Shown here one piece after another: positions 48,657 to 60,000 of a DNA stretch of 60,000 nt. Both the position numbers and the translations under genes were made by a program. Below the pieces are notes generated by a model. The model did no database searches. It was not told the origin of the DNA and was given only the letters and a program-made list of their open reading frames with translations. The stretch's first letter is position 1, and every line of letters starts with the position of its first letter. The stretch is taken from assembly GCA_950295325.1 (NCBI GenBank), contig OX485806.1:24554001-24614000 (forward strand), given 5' to 3'. Source of the DNA: Polytrichum commune. Lineage: Eukaryota > Streptophyta > Polytrichopsida > Polytrichales > Polytrichaceae.

Positions 48657-49584
48657 GTGAATCTCTTGAAATCCTGTAGATAAGTCTTGAAGAGTAGGAA
48701 ACAAACTTGTGCGGAACCAATGCTCGTCTCCTGGATCTCTTGAATCTCTCACAACGATTCTTGAATCTCCTGGATCTCTCATAGCGATTATGAGACTTCA
48801 CAGTGACATCACACTGCAGTTCTGTGCATGGCGCCGTGAAGTACAGAGCGTGGGATGAAGTTTCTCTCAACTGCCAGTATTTAGTGCCAAATAGTGACTA
48901 AATTATGTCTCATGTATTAGTCTTGCCAACAAGGATGGATGTGGGTAGTCGTGTCACATTGGGAAAAAATGTATTACTCCAACAATGGGCCAAGGTTTTT
49001 GAGGAATGGCAAACCCTAGACATGTAATGCAAGCCAGTTATTGATAGACTAGAGTGAACCAAATAACCCTAAAACCAACCCGGACCAAAATGCAAGGCAC
49101 TTGGACCCCTTTACGAGGTCCCAAAAGGATGGAACAAAGGATATGCAATGGGCAAAAGGAAACAATCATCTAGACAAATCAACAAAGATGGTATTGGATG
49201 GACTTTGATTGAAATTATGCCATTGATGCAAAAGTCACGTACAAAGATTGTGACAACGTCTAGAATGTCTGGCATTCCTTTCATCTATATGGTGATGAAA
49301 AATGAACAAGACACGAGGAGCCATCTTCGCAGATTTGGAAGAAGAACAATTGATGAAGTGGGCATGCAAAGATGCGAGATTAGACATCCCATCTCTTTCA
49401 CAACTTGCCACCTCAAGGTAACTCCAATTGGTCACGTGACAATCTTGTAATTGTCCAGGAACACCCAAAACACCAATTCATAAACAATGGAACTATGTTT
49501 TCTAATTCTAAGGATACGGATGTTTAAAAGTTACATGTATTGTTGTACTAACTAGCCTCTAAATAATGTGTGGACCCTTTTTGG

Positions 49585-49720
49585 ATTTATATATATTTTT
49601 AAAGGCTAAATCCTTGGCCCCAAGTTGGTGGGGGCTTGGCAAGGTTCAAATCCTTCCAAGGATACTTGGATTTTCTATCAACACAAATTCACCCCTTTAA
49701 AAGCATAACACCAATTTTTT
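49585..49720. repeat. Possible tRNA-derived SINE
   Basis: CTTGGCCCCAAGTTGGTGGG could be an A-box region and GGTTCAAATCCTTCCAAGG is a good B box about 25 bp later. T/A-rich sequence follows. Related to the fragment near 10,530. Confidence 0.35.
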
Positions 49721-50869
49721 TTTACAATATTTAAAAAAACAAATCCGACATGCAATACAAATCTTCGGAAACATACCGAAATGAAATTCAAAAAGTCAGA
49801 AAATTACCAAATGGTAAAGTTAAATATTGGTTTTTAACCGAGAGTAAAAATCGGATTTAGGTAGCTTCCGAGCAAAAAAATAAAAATCCGAATGTCTTTA
49901 TAAAAGATCGGAAATGACCCGATTTTTGTATAAAACTCCCCGGACTATGATCCACCCTACATTTTCTCGCACGTGGTTTTCTACACTGTGCATGCCTCGT
50001 GCATAAAACTCCGGGGGGTAACATGACCGTTTTATGACACATAGAATACGAACTCCTAGGCAGATTTTATACCTGTGCACCCATGTGGATCCCTACTTTT
50101 AGGGCCACTTTATACACGGCCTGGGGCTGGCCGGAGCACCGGCCCGATTGAGGCCTCAATCGGGACGCACTTTATGAACTTATTTCCGGCCCAACCTTGT
50201 CGCATGTAAAGTGGTGAGGCCCGATTCTAGGGCCCGATGGTCTTGAGGGTTAAGTTTCATGGAACTTACCGTGGTCAATGCCCGGTGCTCTTGAGCATTA
50301 GTTACACGGCTTTTACTATGGGGGATGATCTCTATAGGCTTATGGTTAGGGGGTCAACCTTGGGTCCCATTAGACTATATCGAGCCCTTTGAATCTAATT
50401 CCGGTGTCAAAATGCTCATATAAATTCACCTACCATGTACAATGGAATAACCGATGAACCTGGTTACAAAAAAAAAACCAGAGCTGCAATGATACAATAT
50501 TCATTATAGAGTAATCTATGTTTGTAGATATTAATTGGCTTCGTTCCGTTCGGGAACATGACGACATTGAGCATATATTTTCGTGTGGGTTACTGATTGT
50601 AAGTAGGCATTGCGCCAACATTGTTGTCGTGCTTTTTATTTTTCAAGCTACATAAATTTATAAAACCATATCAACCTTTCTAAAGCCTCAATTAACTTTC
50701 TCTTTATAGATAAGAGATTTTATTTAAAAAAATAATAATTCTAACCATAGTAGAAGTTTACATTATTGTTGGATCTAAGTGCGTGTAAACTTTTGAGCAT
50801 GGCTCCACTTGGAAACTATCTTTGGCTTATTTTTGGAATGTGTTTGTTATGGTTAAAATTGTGGAGTCA

Positions 50870-51025
50870 CTACACTAAACATGATATTTAGTGTGAGATA
50901 CTATAAATATGATCACTAGACTAAATATCACTAACCCTATGAAAGTAAGTAACATTAAATGTAAAATCAAACACTAAATATCATCCATGGTAATATGTGA
51001 AAGTTACATGCACGAATTTAGTGTT
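50870..51025. mobile_element. Degenerate CACTAAAT-family MITE fragment
   Basis: Starts CTACACTAAACATGATATTT with AGTGTGAG following, the same terminal palindrome as in the GCP2-intron MITE, after TA. The right end is not clean; several partial CACTAAATATCA motifs follow up to about 51,025. Confidence 0.4.
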
Positions 51026-51739
51026 AGGAAGGATATGAAAAAAAATTAACAATGAGAAAAAGAGAAGGGACATGCCCGGGTACGCAACTTCCATATTATA
51101 CGCAAGGGGCATCGTACTTAAAACGGCTTAGAGGACGACTTTTGTACAAATTATATCAAATTATATCAAATTAAAATGATCAAAAAGTTGGGTGAAGACC
51201 AAATTAAATAAAATGAGATGAAAAAAAAGTTGGGTTGCATATTTATTAAGCCTCCCATTAAAATTATAAGCCACGAATAGTTGCCTCCCATTAAAATTAT
51301 GATTCATTCACAATGTTAAAATTTTATTAAAAAGTCCAAAAAGTTGGGTAGTTTGACCTATGGTACATGTATTAAAAAAATCATATAATTAGGTTTTTAA
51401 TGCAATTATATGCTTCAAAATATATTCATTTCCTATATATAATTACATTTTTGGATTCCTTGTTAGAAGGGCTACAAGGGTTTCCTACATTAAAACAAGT
51501 TGTATCACTCAATATTGGACTAAAACGCATTATAAGTGATTATAATCATGACCATATAATACGGGAGTTGCGTACCCGGGGGGACATGGTAGTAGGGAAG
51601 GTGGTGGCGCATTTAGGGGAAGAGAAGAGAAGAGAAGAGAAGGGGAAGGTGAAGGGGAGAGTAGTAAGGAGGAGAGGAAATGCTTTTACCCCTCCTATTG
51701 ATTGACGGACAAGATTGGAACAATCCAACGGAGGAGCCC

Positions 51740-51807
51740 CATCGGGCCCTAGATGGGAGTTCGGGACGAGGAAAAGCTCGTCCCGAAATCTCATCTAGGG
51801 CCCGATG
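51740..51807. repeat. Short, nearly perfect hairpin
   Basis: CATCGGGCCCTAGATG and TTCGGGACGAG are mirrored by CTCGTCCCGAA and CATCTAGGGCCCGATG around a 6-base GAAAAG loop. One small internal mismatch (GGAG opposite ATCT) breaks a stem of about 30 bp. Confidence 0.85.
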
Positions 51808-53037
51808 GTTTGGCGCCAAAATTGTGCCACCTAAGACGCCACATGGGATAGGTGAGTGTTCGGGCCGGCCCCAAGTATAAGGCCCTTACCACATGGGGGG
51901 GAGGCAAGGCAGCCTGTCGGGCTAGGCTTAGGCCTACGGTGGGGGGTGGCACGTCAGCCGCTGCCCCTCACCGTCACCACACTGTGCCGGGAAACAGGGG
52001 GAGGCTGCGAAGGAGCTGGGAAGGTGCCTTCGGGAAAGCGGCAGGTAGATTTAAAAAAAAACCAGAGAGCTCCAGAAGAGAGCTCTCTTTTTCTGCGACA
52101 GAGCTGCTGCTCTCTCAGTTTGAGGAAATGATGAGCTTGGGCTCACAGATTGCCAATGATAATGCGGTTTTTGAACCTGTTGAATTAAACTCACTTTCGC
52201 ACTCACAAAGGCTTTTCAGGTTTGGATAAAAAGTCGACAGTTACGATCATGCATTCCCAAATCTCAAATTTGCAAAGTTTGGGCCTTCTTATAATTATAT
52301 AAATCCACGAAGCAACACATTCGTGAGTTCTTTGAGCCTGCTTATCTATTACTCACTACGCAATCCCAAGACTGACTTCGCAGAATGTCTGCTCTTAATA
52401 TAAGCGCACTGTCGATCGATCAGGCGTTGCAACAAGAAAATTCACAAATTCAAACCTGCTTTTAAATTAACGACGTAATTCCCAAAACCCAAAACCCTAA
52501 TCCCAAGATTCTTAGAAAATGAATACTGACAGACAGACCGACAGACAGAAGCACAGAGGAGCTTCAGCTGTGAGGAAGGTTTCTTAATTCTCAAGTTCAT
52601 AAGTAAGAGGGTATAAAGACATCTGGATCAGTGTTGATTGTCCTTCGTGGAGTAGCAGCTCCTAGATTTCAAAGGAGAAATATAATCCAGCTTACAAGAG
52701 CGGCAATTTAGTTCAAAGCAATTTTACAAGCTGCCGCAATTTCTCCTACCAACCTCATATCTAGGTCGCTCCAGATCTCAGACTGCCGCTTGTCACAGAT
52801 AGAGTAGAGAAAGGAATTGGCATCAATCAACAACACATGATCGCCGCTCCCCTCTGCCCATCAGTAATCCTCCCTGTTGCGTCCCTCTTCGAAATTCCAC
52901 TCCTCAGATTCCTTCGGCCAATGTGCTAAGTTACATCAGGTGATGCAAGTGGACAGGTGTAGTACACTCCGACGTTAAGCAAACGCAGAAGGGGGTGGTG
53001 AAGATCTCGGAGCTCAGAGGTTACATGAGCATCATAT
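51808..53037. other. GC-richer interval with no supported gene
   Basis: Overlapping ORFs at 51,852-52,229 have low-complexity Ala/Arg/Gly composition and no domain. The sequence near 52,480-52,600 (AAAACCCAAAACCCTAATCC, then repeated GACAGACAGA) resembles a plant 5' leader, but no following coding exon could be identified. Confidence 0.35.
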
Positions 53038-53992
53038 TCACCGAAGCTGAATTTCAAGAGTGGAGGTCGGCATTTCGAGAGTTTCACAGGAGTGCAGGAG
53101 TGCCGGAGAGTGCCGGGAGGAGCAGTTTGGAGCAGTGCCGAGGAACCGCCGAAAGCTCAAACTCCTGCTGATGTGGCCCGGCAGTGAGCAGCTGCCAGCC
53201 GGAACTGCCTGGTACAAAGGCAGTGCCGCTCCCCTGTGCCACCTGGGAGTGCCGGGTTGCTGCCAGCCGGTAGTGTGGTGGGTGGCAGGCAAGGTCGGCC
53301 AATGGCGGGCACCTGTTCGCCTTGCCTGCCACCCATATGGTACGGCCCTAAAGCCCTTGGGCCCGATTTGATGAAATCGAGCAATCCTATTGGTTCAAAT
53401 TTTCAGAGTTCCGGCCGGCCCTTAATCCGGCCCCAAGTATAAAGTGGCCCTTAGCAAAGAGCACAGCCCTAGGAGCAGGTGACTCAGGCTAGTTGGGTAA
53501 AAAAGGATAAATTCCAAATATCCGGGGAGGTTTTTGAGTCCTTTCAATTGCATGGTTGCCATCTTTCAGTTTTTTGTCATTCATGTGCAGGGAGTGCATC
53601 ATTTCCGTAGACTCCTATGAAGTGATCAGTAACTTGCGTGAAGTCTTTGACTTCAACCGGTTTATCTGAAAAGAGCAGTCGGTTCTTCTCCACGTTCATC
53701 GGAGCCCAGCATATTGAAGCAGACATCGAAGAATCTTCCGTAAATAGACACCAATCGTGGGCTATATCATGTCGTGGTCATCTGGTGCATTTGCAAATCT
53801 CATGGTCTGTGTAATTTGCCTCCACCACCCACGTTCACATTAACTGTGGACAGTTTTGTTTTGTATACGTTGAAGAAGTTGAAGCGGCTGCTGCGAAGTT
53901 GATCGATTGCTTGGGTAAGGTGCAAACACCTTGTGTGAAGTGGCCTATACTGGTCTTGTATTTGTCTTAGTGTCCCACATACACCCGAAACG

Positions 53993-54175
53993 TTTTGTGG
54001 GTGATTCATCTCAAATGACTTGGACTATACCTACTTTGAGGTCGTTGAAGCTGATGATGGTGTCACATCGACTATAAATAATAACCTCCTGACTTTTTTA
54101 TAAGTTTATTTCATAGCTTTTTTGTTGTTGGATGAATGAGACGCTCGCTCGTATGCAATAGTTTCCTCTCTCCCT
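53993..54175. repeat. Dispersed repeat, copy 2 (partner at 9,762-9,935)
   Basis: Same order of shared motifs as the partner: GATTCATCTCAAATGACTTG, then TTGTTGGATGAATGAGACGC and a CTCTCTC stretch. Confidence 0.45.
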
Positions 54176-54442
54176 GGTTTGTGATGTGTAGGTACCTATC
54201 CAAGTCTGAGACATACATATCCAGTAGAAATGCATTATACCTGGATCACCTATGAGTTTCACTTGGAAAGTTTCAGAAAATATTCACCTTCACTACTCGA
54301 ATAGCAACCTCAACACTCACATTCCTCATTTGGATCCACAAACGTCCTCATGTGATTTATTCATTTATTTCTTAATTGTGTGATCAGACCCACAACTGTG
54401 TTAAAATGCTCAAAGTGTTCAAGGTAGGTGCACTCATCGTAT

Positions 54443-54610
54443 AAGTTGGAGCTCATAGCTTTCTGTGAAGTCCATGTAATTGCTGTGAATCGGATTGTCA
54501 TTGTACAAGATGAAGCGTATGATGTCTTGTGAAGTCCATGTGATTGCCATGAAGTTGATTGTCTTTGTATAAGTTGAAAATCATGATGTTCCGTAAAATG
54601 TGTGTGATTA
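54443..54610. repeat. Degenerate 64-bp tandem repeat, about 2.6 units
   Basis: Units begin AAG(T/A)TGAA/GG at 54,443, 54,507 and 54,571. The first two share TGTGAAGTCCATGT.ATTGC and the spacing is exactly 64 bp. Confidence 0.75.
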
Positions 54611-55062
54611 ATTTCTGCAAAGCTGAACTAGTGTGGTTGCTGTGAAGGTGGACAAGGCAACATGGCGTACATGGCTTCTGAGACTCCTCTCCAGGTGTTC
54701 TATGTAAGAATGTATTAACTTAACTTCCCTTCTAGTCGATCAGAAAATCGGACCTCATCTGATTTACTTTAAAATCTGATCATCGAAAGTGCATGTTTGT
54801 TGATTCCTTAGCTGATACATAGGTCACTACTACACATTGAGTGTGGAATTGTGAATACAGTCTTAAGATGCAGTCCAATCTCTTTCAAACACCGTGTGTC
54901 TTTGTGATCTGCTTGCTATTTGATCCTCACCTAACTAACTACACACCAATTAAATATGGCTTTCTGAATCAAGGAAAGTCGCCAAATCACACCTGCATAT
55001 CTTGCTCATCAAATGGGTAGTCCAGTTTACTGACAAACAAGGGTACGCAGATTCTTGGAGCG

Positions 55063-58000
55063 ATGGCATTGGTCATCTACCTGATCGCCAGGTCGATGCG
55101 CACAAAGCACATGAATTTACCTCCCCGCCCACCCATCTTGCTTTCCATCGCGTCCCTTGTCATGTTGCCCATGCACCAATATCTTGCAAAGATGGCCAAG
55201 AAATACGGGCCGTTGATGTACTTCCAGGTCGGCCAGAAGCCATGCATCGTGGCATCATCACCTGCCATGGCCATGGAGTTCCTGAAGCATCAAGATGTCA
55301 ATTTCTGCTCCCGCCCAGCTCTTCGTGTTGGTGAGATTTGCTTGTTCAAAGGTGCGTGAATCGTTTTTCAAGCTTTGGCAACTTTTGAATTTCAACGTAC
55401 ATTTAAAAAAAAAAATTTGGTGAGAATGACATCGCAAGTGTAAAGTCACATTTCAATTGATGGGATCAACGGCCACTAATAATGTGCTGTAGGAGTGAGG
55501 CTAGTTCATCCCTCGAGTGACTCTAGGAAATTATAAATGTGGATGGAAGCACATTTATAAATTCCATCAATGGTAAGGCAGGCTAGTGTGAAAGTCTCCA
55601 AGGCTATCATGGTGAGCTCAAAAAGCGTATTGTAAAATAGGCCGCAGAGTAATTGAACAGAGGGTGCTCACCCTAATGAGCATCTGCCCAAGAATAGATA
55701 TCCAAGTACCTTTTCTGCAAGGTTGTTTTTCGAGGCAGGGGCTTCACTTGAGTTTGATAGTAACATAGGGTTTGGTTGTTCATTGATAAGACCAATGAAT
55801 GGGGAGAACCGACTGCTAGTTACAGATGAACCGGTTGCGTTTTGAGAAAATAAACGGTTCATCTTGAAAACTCAACCGGCCCATTCATCAAGGTTTTATG
55901 GAGTTTGAGGTTAAGGACAATATAATTAACAATATATTGTTCATGTTTCAGATATTTTGTTTCAGAATACCACACCGACATGGCGACATTTGAGAAAGAT
56001 TTTCCAAACAAAACTCACATCCGTGAAACAACTTGCCCTCTCCCAACACGTGCGAGAGGAGGAGATGGCTCACATGTTGGGCATGATTCCACTTAATGGG
56101 GATGTGGAAGTGCGACGCCACTTGTCATTTATGTTCTCCAACATCGTGGCGCGCTTGGTTTTGGGCAAACGCTTCGTTATGAGGGGGTTGCTAAATCATG
56201 AGCAAACTGACACAAGCATGTGCAAGGCAGGCCCCTCCAGCGCGTTGGAGTTCCAAGAAGCGCGGAACTTCACAGAGATCGTGGAGGGGCTTTCATGGTG
56301 TCTCGGTGTTGTCAACCCTGGAGATTGTATTCCTGCGTTCAAGTGGATGGACATGCATTTAGGGCTCGAGACAAAGTTTCAAAAACAAAGAGAGCGTATG
56401 GACATGTTTGTGTCCAACATCATCTCCGAGCATCTCGAACGGCAACGCCCTGTGCATGAGGAAGAGAAGGACATGGTGGATGTGATGCTAGATGAAATGG
56501 GAGAGAAAGATGGATACGAAATCACGTTGGACCATGTAAAGGGTGTCCTATGGGTAACTTGAAATGATCCACTTTGCAACTATTTGTGTTTTATTTTTTA
56601 TTTATTAATTGCTGGAAATTAAAATGCTAAGCCACCAAGGCCTAGAAACAAACCAGGGAAATTTTTTATTGGGTACTTGTACAATGGAACCACACACGTC
56701 AAGAAGGGTATGATGTCTTAGCATGAAAATATTAGTAGCTTACATTAGGTGTCTCGATGTTACGCGAGATTTTAAAGTTTGAGCAGAAATAGTGAAGGTT
56801 CTTTGTGCACCCTGTGTAGAGTTGAAGTGTTGTTGTGTTCCCTCAAAAGTAAACCCCTCTTCCATCAACTTGAGCTGCTTAGTCTAAGCAATTCTACTAT
56901 AATCAAGCAGCTCTTGCCCGATTGTATATTGGGTTTTCTTTTCATCCCACTTTTAGCTATTGAACGAAACATCATTTCTTTCGGTTCAAATCGTCCAAAG
57001 TGTGCCTCTCATGACAAGAGGCCCTATTCTTCAAGATAATTCACGAATCACTACGATTTGAGGAAATTTTGTACCAAAGAAATTGTCAACTTTGCAACTG
57101 CAAGAAATATGTAAGTCAGGGGTTTGGATGGAAAACCTTACTTTAAGGGGAAAAAAAATCTTTTCATTCATTCTCGATACAGCATATCAAGGGCGATAGT
57201 TTTTCAATTCAAACATAAATGGTATATTAAGTAGTTTCCTCTCAAAGTCCTCTTCCCAAGCATGACGCTTCATTTTGGGAAAACACAAAATTTCATTAAT
57301 TGATCGGAAGCATTTAAAGAGATTTAGTAACAACTATTCTATAATGAAGGGGTCGCCCTGGGTTGAATATGTGAATCCTTGAGCACACCAATAGCTTGAG
57401 TGCTTGGGACTCATTTAAGTAAACCTTACAATGTGGGTTCCTTTCTCTACGGAGTTGAATGCTAATTGTCACCCATTATGGTCCATCCAATCATCGTGGT
57501 GGCCTTCTTAAAGGTTGTGGGTACTAAGTAGCTCAAAGAGCAAAGTGGGAGAGAAGCAAATGAACAATTAAGGTACTCCGGTGATGGTAGTTAGAAAGCG
57601 TCCATCTCTTAATCGTAGGTTAGATGACTTATATTTTGTGTTAGTGTTGACATCATAGGTGTTATCTTTATCCTCTTTGTGAATTCTTTAATTATATTGT
57701 CTTGTTGGCAGGATGCATTTGCTGCTGGAACCGACACACCCAGTGTTGCTATTGAATGGGCGATGTCAGAGCTTTTGCGTCACCCAAAGGTTATGAAGAA
57801 GGCACAAGTTGAGCTTGATGCTATTGTAGGATGTGATCGTCAGGTCCACGAACTTGACATACCCAAGTTGTCTTACATCCACGCGATCGTCAAAGAATCA
57901 TTACGCCTCCATCCACCCGTTCCCATGCTAGCACCACACATGTCAATGACGGCCACAAAAGCCCTTGGGTATGACATACTAGCCAATTCATGGCTCGTTG

Positions 58001-58347
58001 TGAACATTTGGGCTATTGGGCGGGATGAGAGCACCTGGGAGAAGCCTATGGAGTTTATTCCTGAAAGATTTCTTGAGGGTAATAACCCTCATGCAAGTGT
58101 TGATCTTCAAGGGCATCATTTTGAGTTACTTCCTTTTGGATCCGGTAGAAGAGCATGTCCGGGTATGGCCTTGGGCACATTGCTCCTGCAAATGTGCATT
58201 GCAAACCTTTTGCACGCCTTTGATTGGTCACCCCCAAATGGTAAGCAAATTAATGATATAGATATGAGTGAAGGTTTGAGGCTTAAAGGCAAATTTGTGC
58301 CCTTGCTCGCTCATGCTAAACCTCGATTGTCGTTGCACTTATATTAG
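55063..58347 (+). CDS. Cytochrome P450 monooxygenase, CYP71-clan type
   Basis: Exons 55063-55351, 55952-56553 and 57712-58347; 1,527 nt, 508 residues. Introns are GT-AG with phases 1 and 0. The start is the first Met after an in-frame stop at 55,018. Core motifs are intact: I-helix AAGTDTPS (~301-308) for O2 activation, ESLRLHP with E359 and R362, PERF (414-417), and heme loop FGSGRRACPG with Cys446 as the iron ligand. Such enzymes sit on the ER face and oxidise small specialised metabolites with electrons from P450 reductase; the substrate cannot be told. Oddities: the N-terminal anchor is short (MALVIYLIARSM), the hinge reads LPPRPP where the family has PPGP, and the C-helix entry reads NTTPTWRHLRK where PYGPYWR-like sequence is usual. 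The gene may be recently decaying or divergent rather than dead, as no stop or frameshift is present. It is flanked by repeats on both sides. Confidence 0.88.
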
Positions 58348-58836
58348 CACTAACTTCCGGGAGGTGACTATTGGAATTTTAGAAACCACGTGAGATAAAA
58401 AAATAGAAATAAAATCTATAATTTTAGAATTATAGATTTTGTTCATTGAGGGTAAAAATTATAAATTCATTGTATCATTATAAATTCATTTTGGTAATCA
58501 ATAGAAAAAAATAAGGTCATAGATATTGGATCCCCCTAAAAGTGTGTACTAGGATCAATACATTGATTATGGCTCTTGTATTTAGCTTTCATGTATTTGA
58601 ATTTTTTTTTTGGAAGTAGGTAGCTATGCAAAATTTTATGTCTTGTCACAACTGATTGTAATTCTTGTTTTGTTGCATCCGTGTCTACATCTTGTCTATG
58701 TTAGCTTGTATATTTTGTTATCTCCATGTTTATTGATAACCCTTTAACTAATACCCAAATGCTATTGATTATGTTTTGAATGATACTTTGAATGGTTTAG
58801 GATTGGTATAACTAATTGAAACCAATTGAATGACAA
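58348..58836. other. P450 3' flank
   Basis: AT-rich sequence with no ORF; includes a short inverted repeat (TCTATAATTTTAGAATTATAG, about 58,413-58,434) shortly after the stop that may lie in the 3' UTR. Nothing else seen. Confidence 0.4.
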
Positions 58837-60000
58837 TGTCGCAACCCTTGCTAGCTCCCTTAACAATCTTGCCAATTTTCGTTTCTAGCAAAGGTTATGA
58901 GTGCTAATCCTTCGCATTCTGCCATGCTAATGGTTAGCTCCTCCTACCCCGGACCTTATAATTCATAAGATGGAACCAACCCTCCTATTTTGCTTTCGGG
59001 ACTCACCCCTTAATCGGTAACCAATTCTTCAATGTGGACTTTCATCCATGGAAGTCCAATCTCATGTTGATCATCGCGTTGCCGAAGCAACACTAGAACA
59101 ACCCGAACCATACTAGGCAACTATGGCCTCACATTGGGCCAATGCCCATGGAGGCCGTGCCGTTCGGCCTTGGGTGGGTGAGGCCACACCACCTCACCCA
59201 TATAAGCCTCTAGGACTCTACGTGGGGCCCCTACCCCATTGTCAAGAAACCTTTTGTCTCTCTACCAAGAGTCGGGGCCAAGTAGACATTTTCCCTTAGA
59301 GCATCCTCAGTCGGTCTAGGTAAAGCTCACTGCAAACCAAGACCTATCTTTTGACTGACCTAAAATTAGAAATTGAAATTACCATCATTAGAAGCACACC
59401 TAAATAAACGTGAGATATTTCTCAAGAAAAAAGAATTGTAAAAATTTGACGTAGGTGAAATCCCTCATTGAAAACACCACATTTTCAAAATTTAGAGGGA
59501 GTGCACCAAATCTTGCTTTAAAATGGAAAGATCCTCCCACACTCCCTCCAAATTTTTGACATTTAGAGGGAGTGTGGGAGGATCTTTCCATTTTTAAGCA
59601 AGATTTGGTGCACTCCCTCTAAATTTTGAGCATTTTAAGCAAGATAGGTCTTGGTTTGCAGTGAGCTTTACCTAGACCGACTGAGGATGCTCTTAGCCGT
59701 TGGGCCTAGAAGCCCCTAGCAGCTTCAGACCATCATAACTTCCTTGTATGATGTCTGATGCTAACAAGCAACCACTCCATCGTCATCTACGCTTCACGTA
59801 GCTACCGATGGACTCCTCACTTGCCCCATTTGGGCAAGTATTGAGGAAGTTATGCTTGTTTAAAGCTTGGCAGTCCCGGGAGCCACTCCCAGGCCACTGC
59901 TGTACCAGGGCGCTGTCCCGGGATAGCGCCCCACTCAAATTGCCATAACTCCTAGCTCACACCTCCGATTGAGGTGATCTTGAGCATTCTAGAATCACCA
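58837..60000. mobile_element. Large LTR-like repeat, copy 2, runs off the window edge
   Basis: Begins TGTCGCAACCCTTGCTAG and matches 31,163-32,455 in the same orientation. It is interrupted by the MITE at 59,299-59,692 but lacks the solo LTR present in copy 1. Partial at the window end. Confidence 0.6.
59299..59692. mobile_element. Harbinger-like MITE with TTA duplication, inserted in the LTR-like repeat
   Basis: TIRs of about 45 bp start GAGCATCCTCAGTCGGTCTA. TTA flanks both ends (59,296-98 and 59,693-95). The homologous site at about 31,576 has a single TTA and no insertion. The interior is a second, long near-perfect inverted repeat (about 59,491-59,626). Terminal bases GAGCATC match the ORF-bearing Harbinger-like element at 33,040. 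Confidence 0.9.

Larger units (their letters stand above)
47979..50095. other. Intergenic with a 64-bp tandem array and a possible SINE
   Basis: No supported gene. 48,000-48,440 resembles a retroelement leader (CT-rich, short) but no partner was found. ORFs at 48,338-48,870 are read through the tandem array and are not believed. The ORF at 49,148-49,450 has no recognisable domain. Confidence 0.45.
50099..53450. mobile_element. Compound Harbinger-like TIR element with three related ends
   Basis: The left end GGGCCACTTTATACACGGCC follows TTA at 50,096-98. The right end near 53,427-53,450 is its inverse (GGGCCACTTTATACTTGGGG read on the minus strand), followed by TTA. A third, similar inverted end lies at about 51,857-51,882 (GGGCCTTATACTTGGGGCC on the minus strand), also followed by TTA. 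Either a 1.8-kb element sits next to another, or one 3.35-kb element contains a shorter relative. No transposase motif was found in the interval. Confidence 0.55.
53451..55062. other. P450 upstream region; repeats only
   Basis: Holds the dispersed repeat at 53,993-54,175 and the 64-bp tandem units at 54,443-54,610. I could not assign a promoter element confidently. Confidence 0.4.

Noticed and set aside
48338-48870. Overlapping ORFs of 100-166 codons on both strands
   Set aside because: They are produced by reading through the 64-bp tandem array; all frames stay open because the unit lacks stops.
51852-52229. 125-codon plus-strand ORF
   Set aside because: Low-complexity Ala/Arg/Gly composition in a GC-rich part of a TIR element; no motif or splice context.
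53038-53442. Several overlapping ORFs on both strands (75-103 codons)
   Set aside because: GC-rich, mutually overlapping frames inside the right part of the TIR element; no domain.
1-60000. CRISPR arrays, rRNA, tRNA genes or organelle-derived segments
   Set aside because: None seen. Tandem arrays here are direct, without unique spacers, and B-box-like motifs were not part of a full tRNA fold.

Overview
This is a gene-sparse, repeat-rich stretch of a land-plant nuclear genome. It is AT-rich, with many-exon genes, GT-AG introns, LTR and non-LTR retrotransposons and many miniature inverted-repeat elements (MITEs). A radial-spoke protein gene (RSPH14-like, 2.7-15.3 kb) points to a plant that still makes flagellated sperm: a fern, lycophyte or bryophyte, or less likely Ginkgo or a cycad. 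I cannot name the species.

Layout. 0.1-0.3 kb holds a small GC-rich ORF that may be a first exon. 2,733-15,272 (minus) is the RSPH14-like gene in 10 exons; one intron carries the decayed remains of a retroelement with an RNase H domain. 16,376-17,025 (minus) is a three-exon gene for an unrecognised 130-residue protein. 17,031-24,958 (plus) is a complete 22-exon gene for gamma-tubulin complex component 2 (GCP2, Spc97 family). All three gene models were assembled by eye from splice-site and reading-phase agreement, and every junction keeps phase.

25-38 kb is intergenic and packed with mobile elements: TTA/TAA-flanked PIF/Harbinger-like elements (one with a decayed NAM-associated ORF), TA-flanked MITEs, two copies of an 8-bp-duplicating hAT-like MITE, and a solo LTR nested inside a larger LTR-like repeat. 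38,241-47,968 is a minus-strand LINE flanked by a 10-bp target duplication. It is split by a Ty3/Gypsy retrotransposon (about 39,350-44,840) that has lost its 3' LTR. 48-55 kb is more repeats, including 64-bp tandem arrays and a long TIR element. 55,063-58,347 (plus) is a three-exon cytochrome P450 of the CYP71-clan type with an intact catalytic core but an eroded N-terminal hinge. 58,837-60,000 is a second copy of the large LTR-like repeat, interrupted by a Harbinger-like MITE.

Two genes share a microtubule theme: GCP2 in microtubule nucleation and RSPH14 in the sperm axoneme. I see no evidence of an operon-like or functional cluster; the P450 is unrelated. No tRNA, rRNA or CRISPR array was seen.
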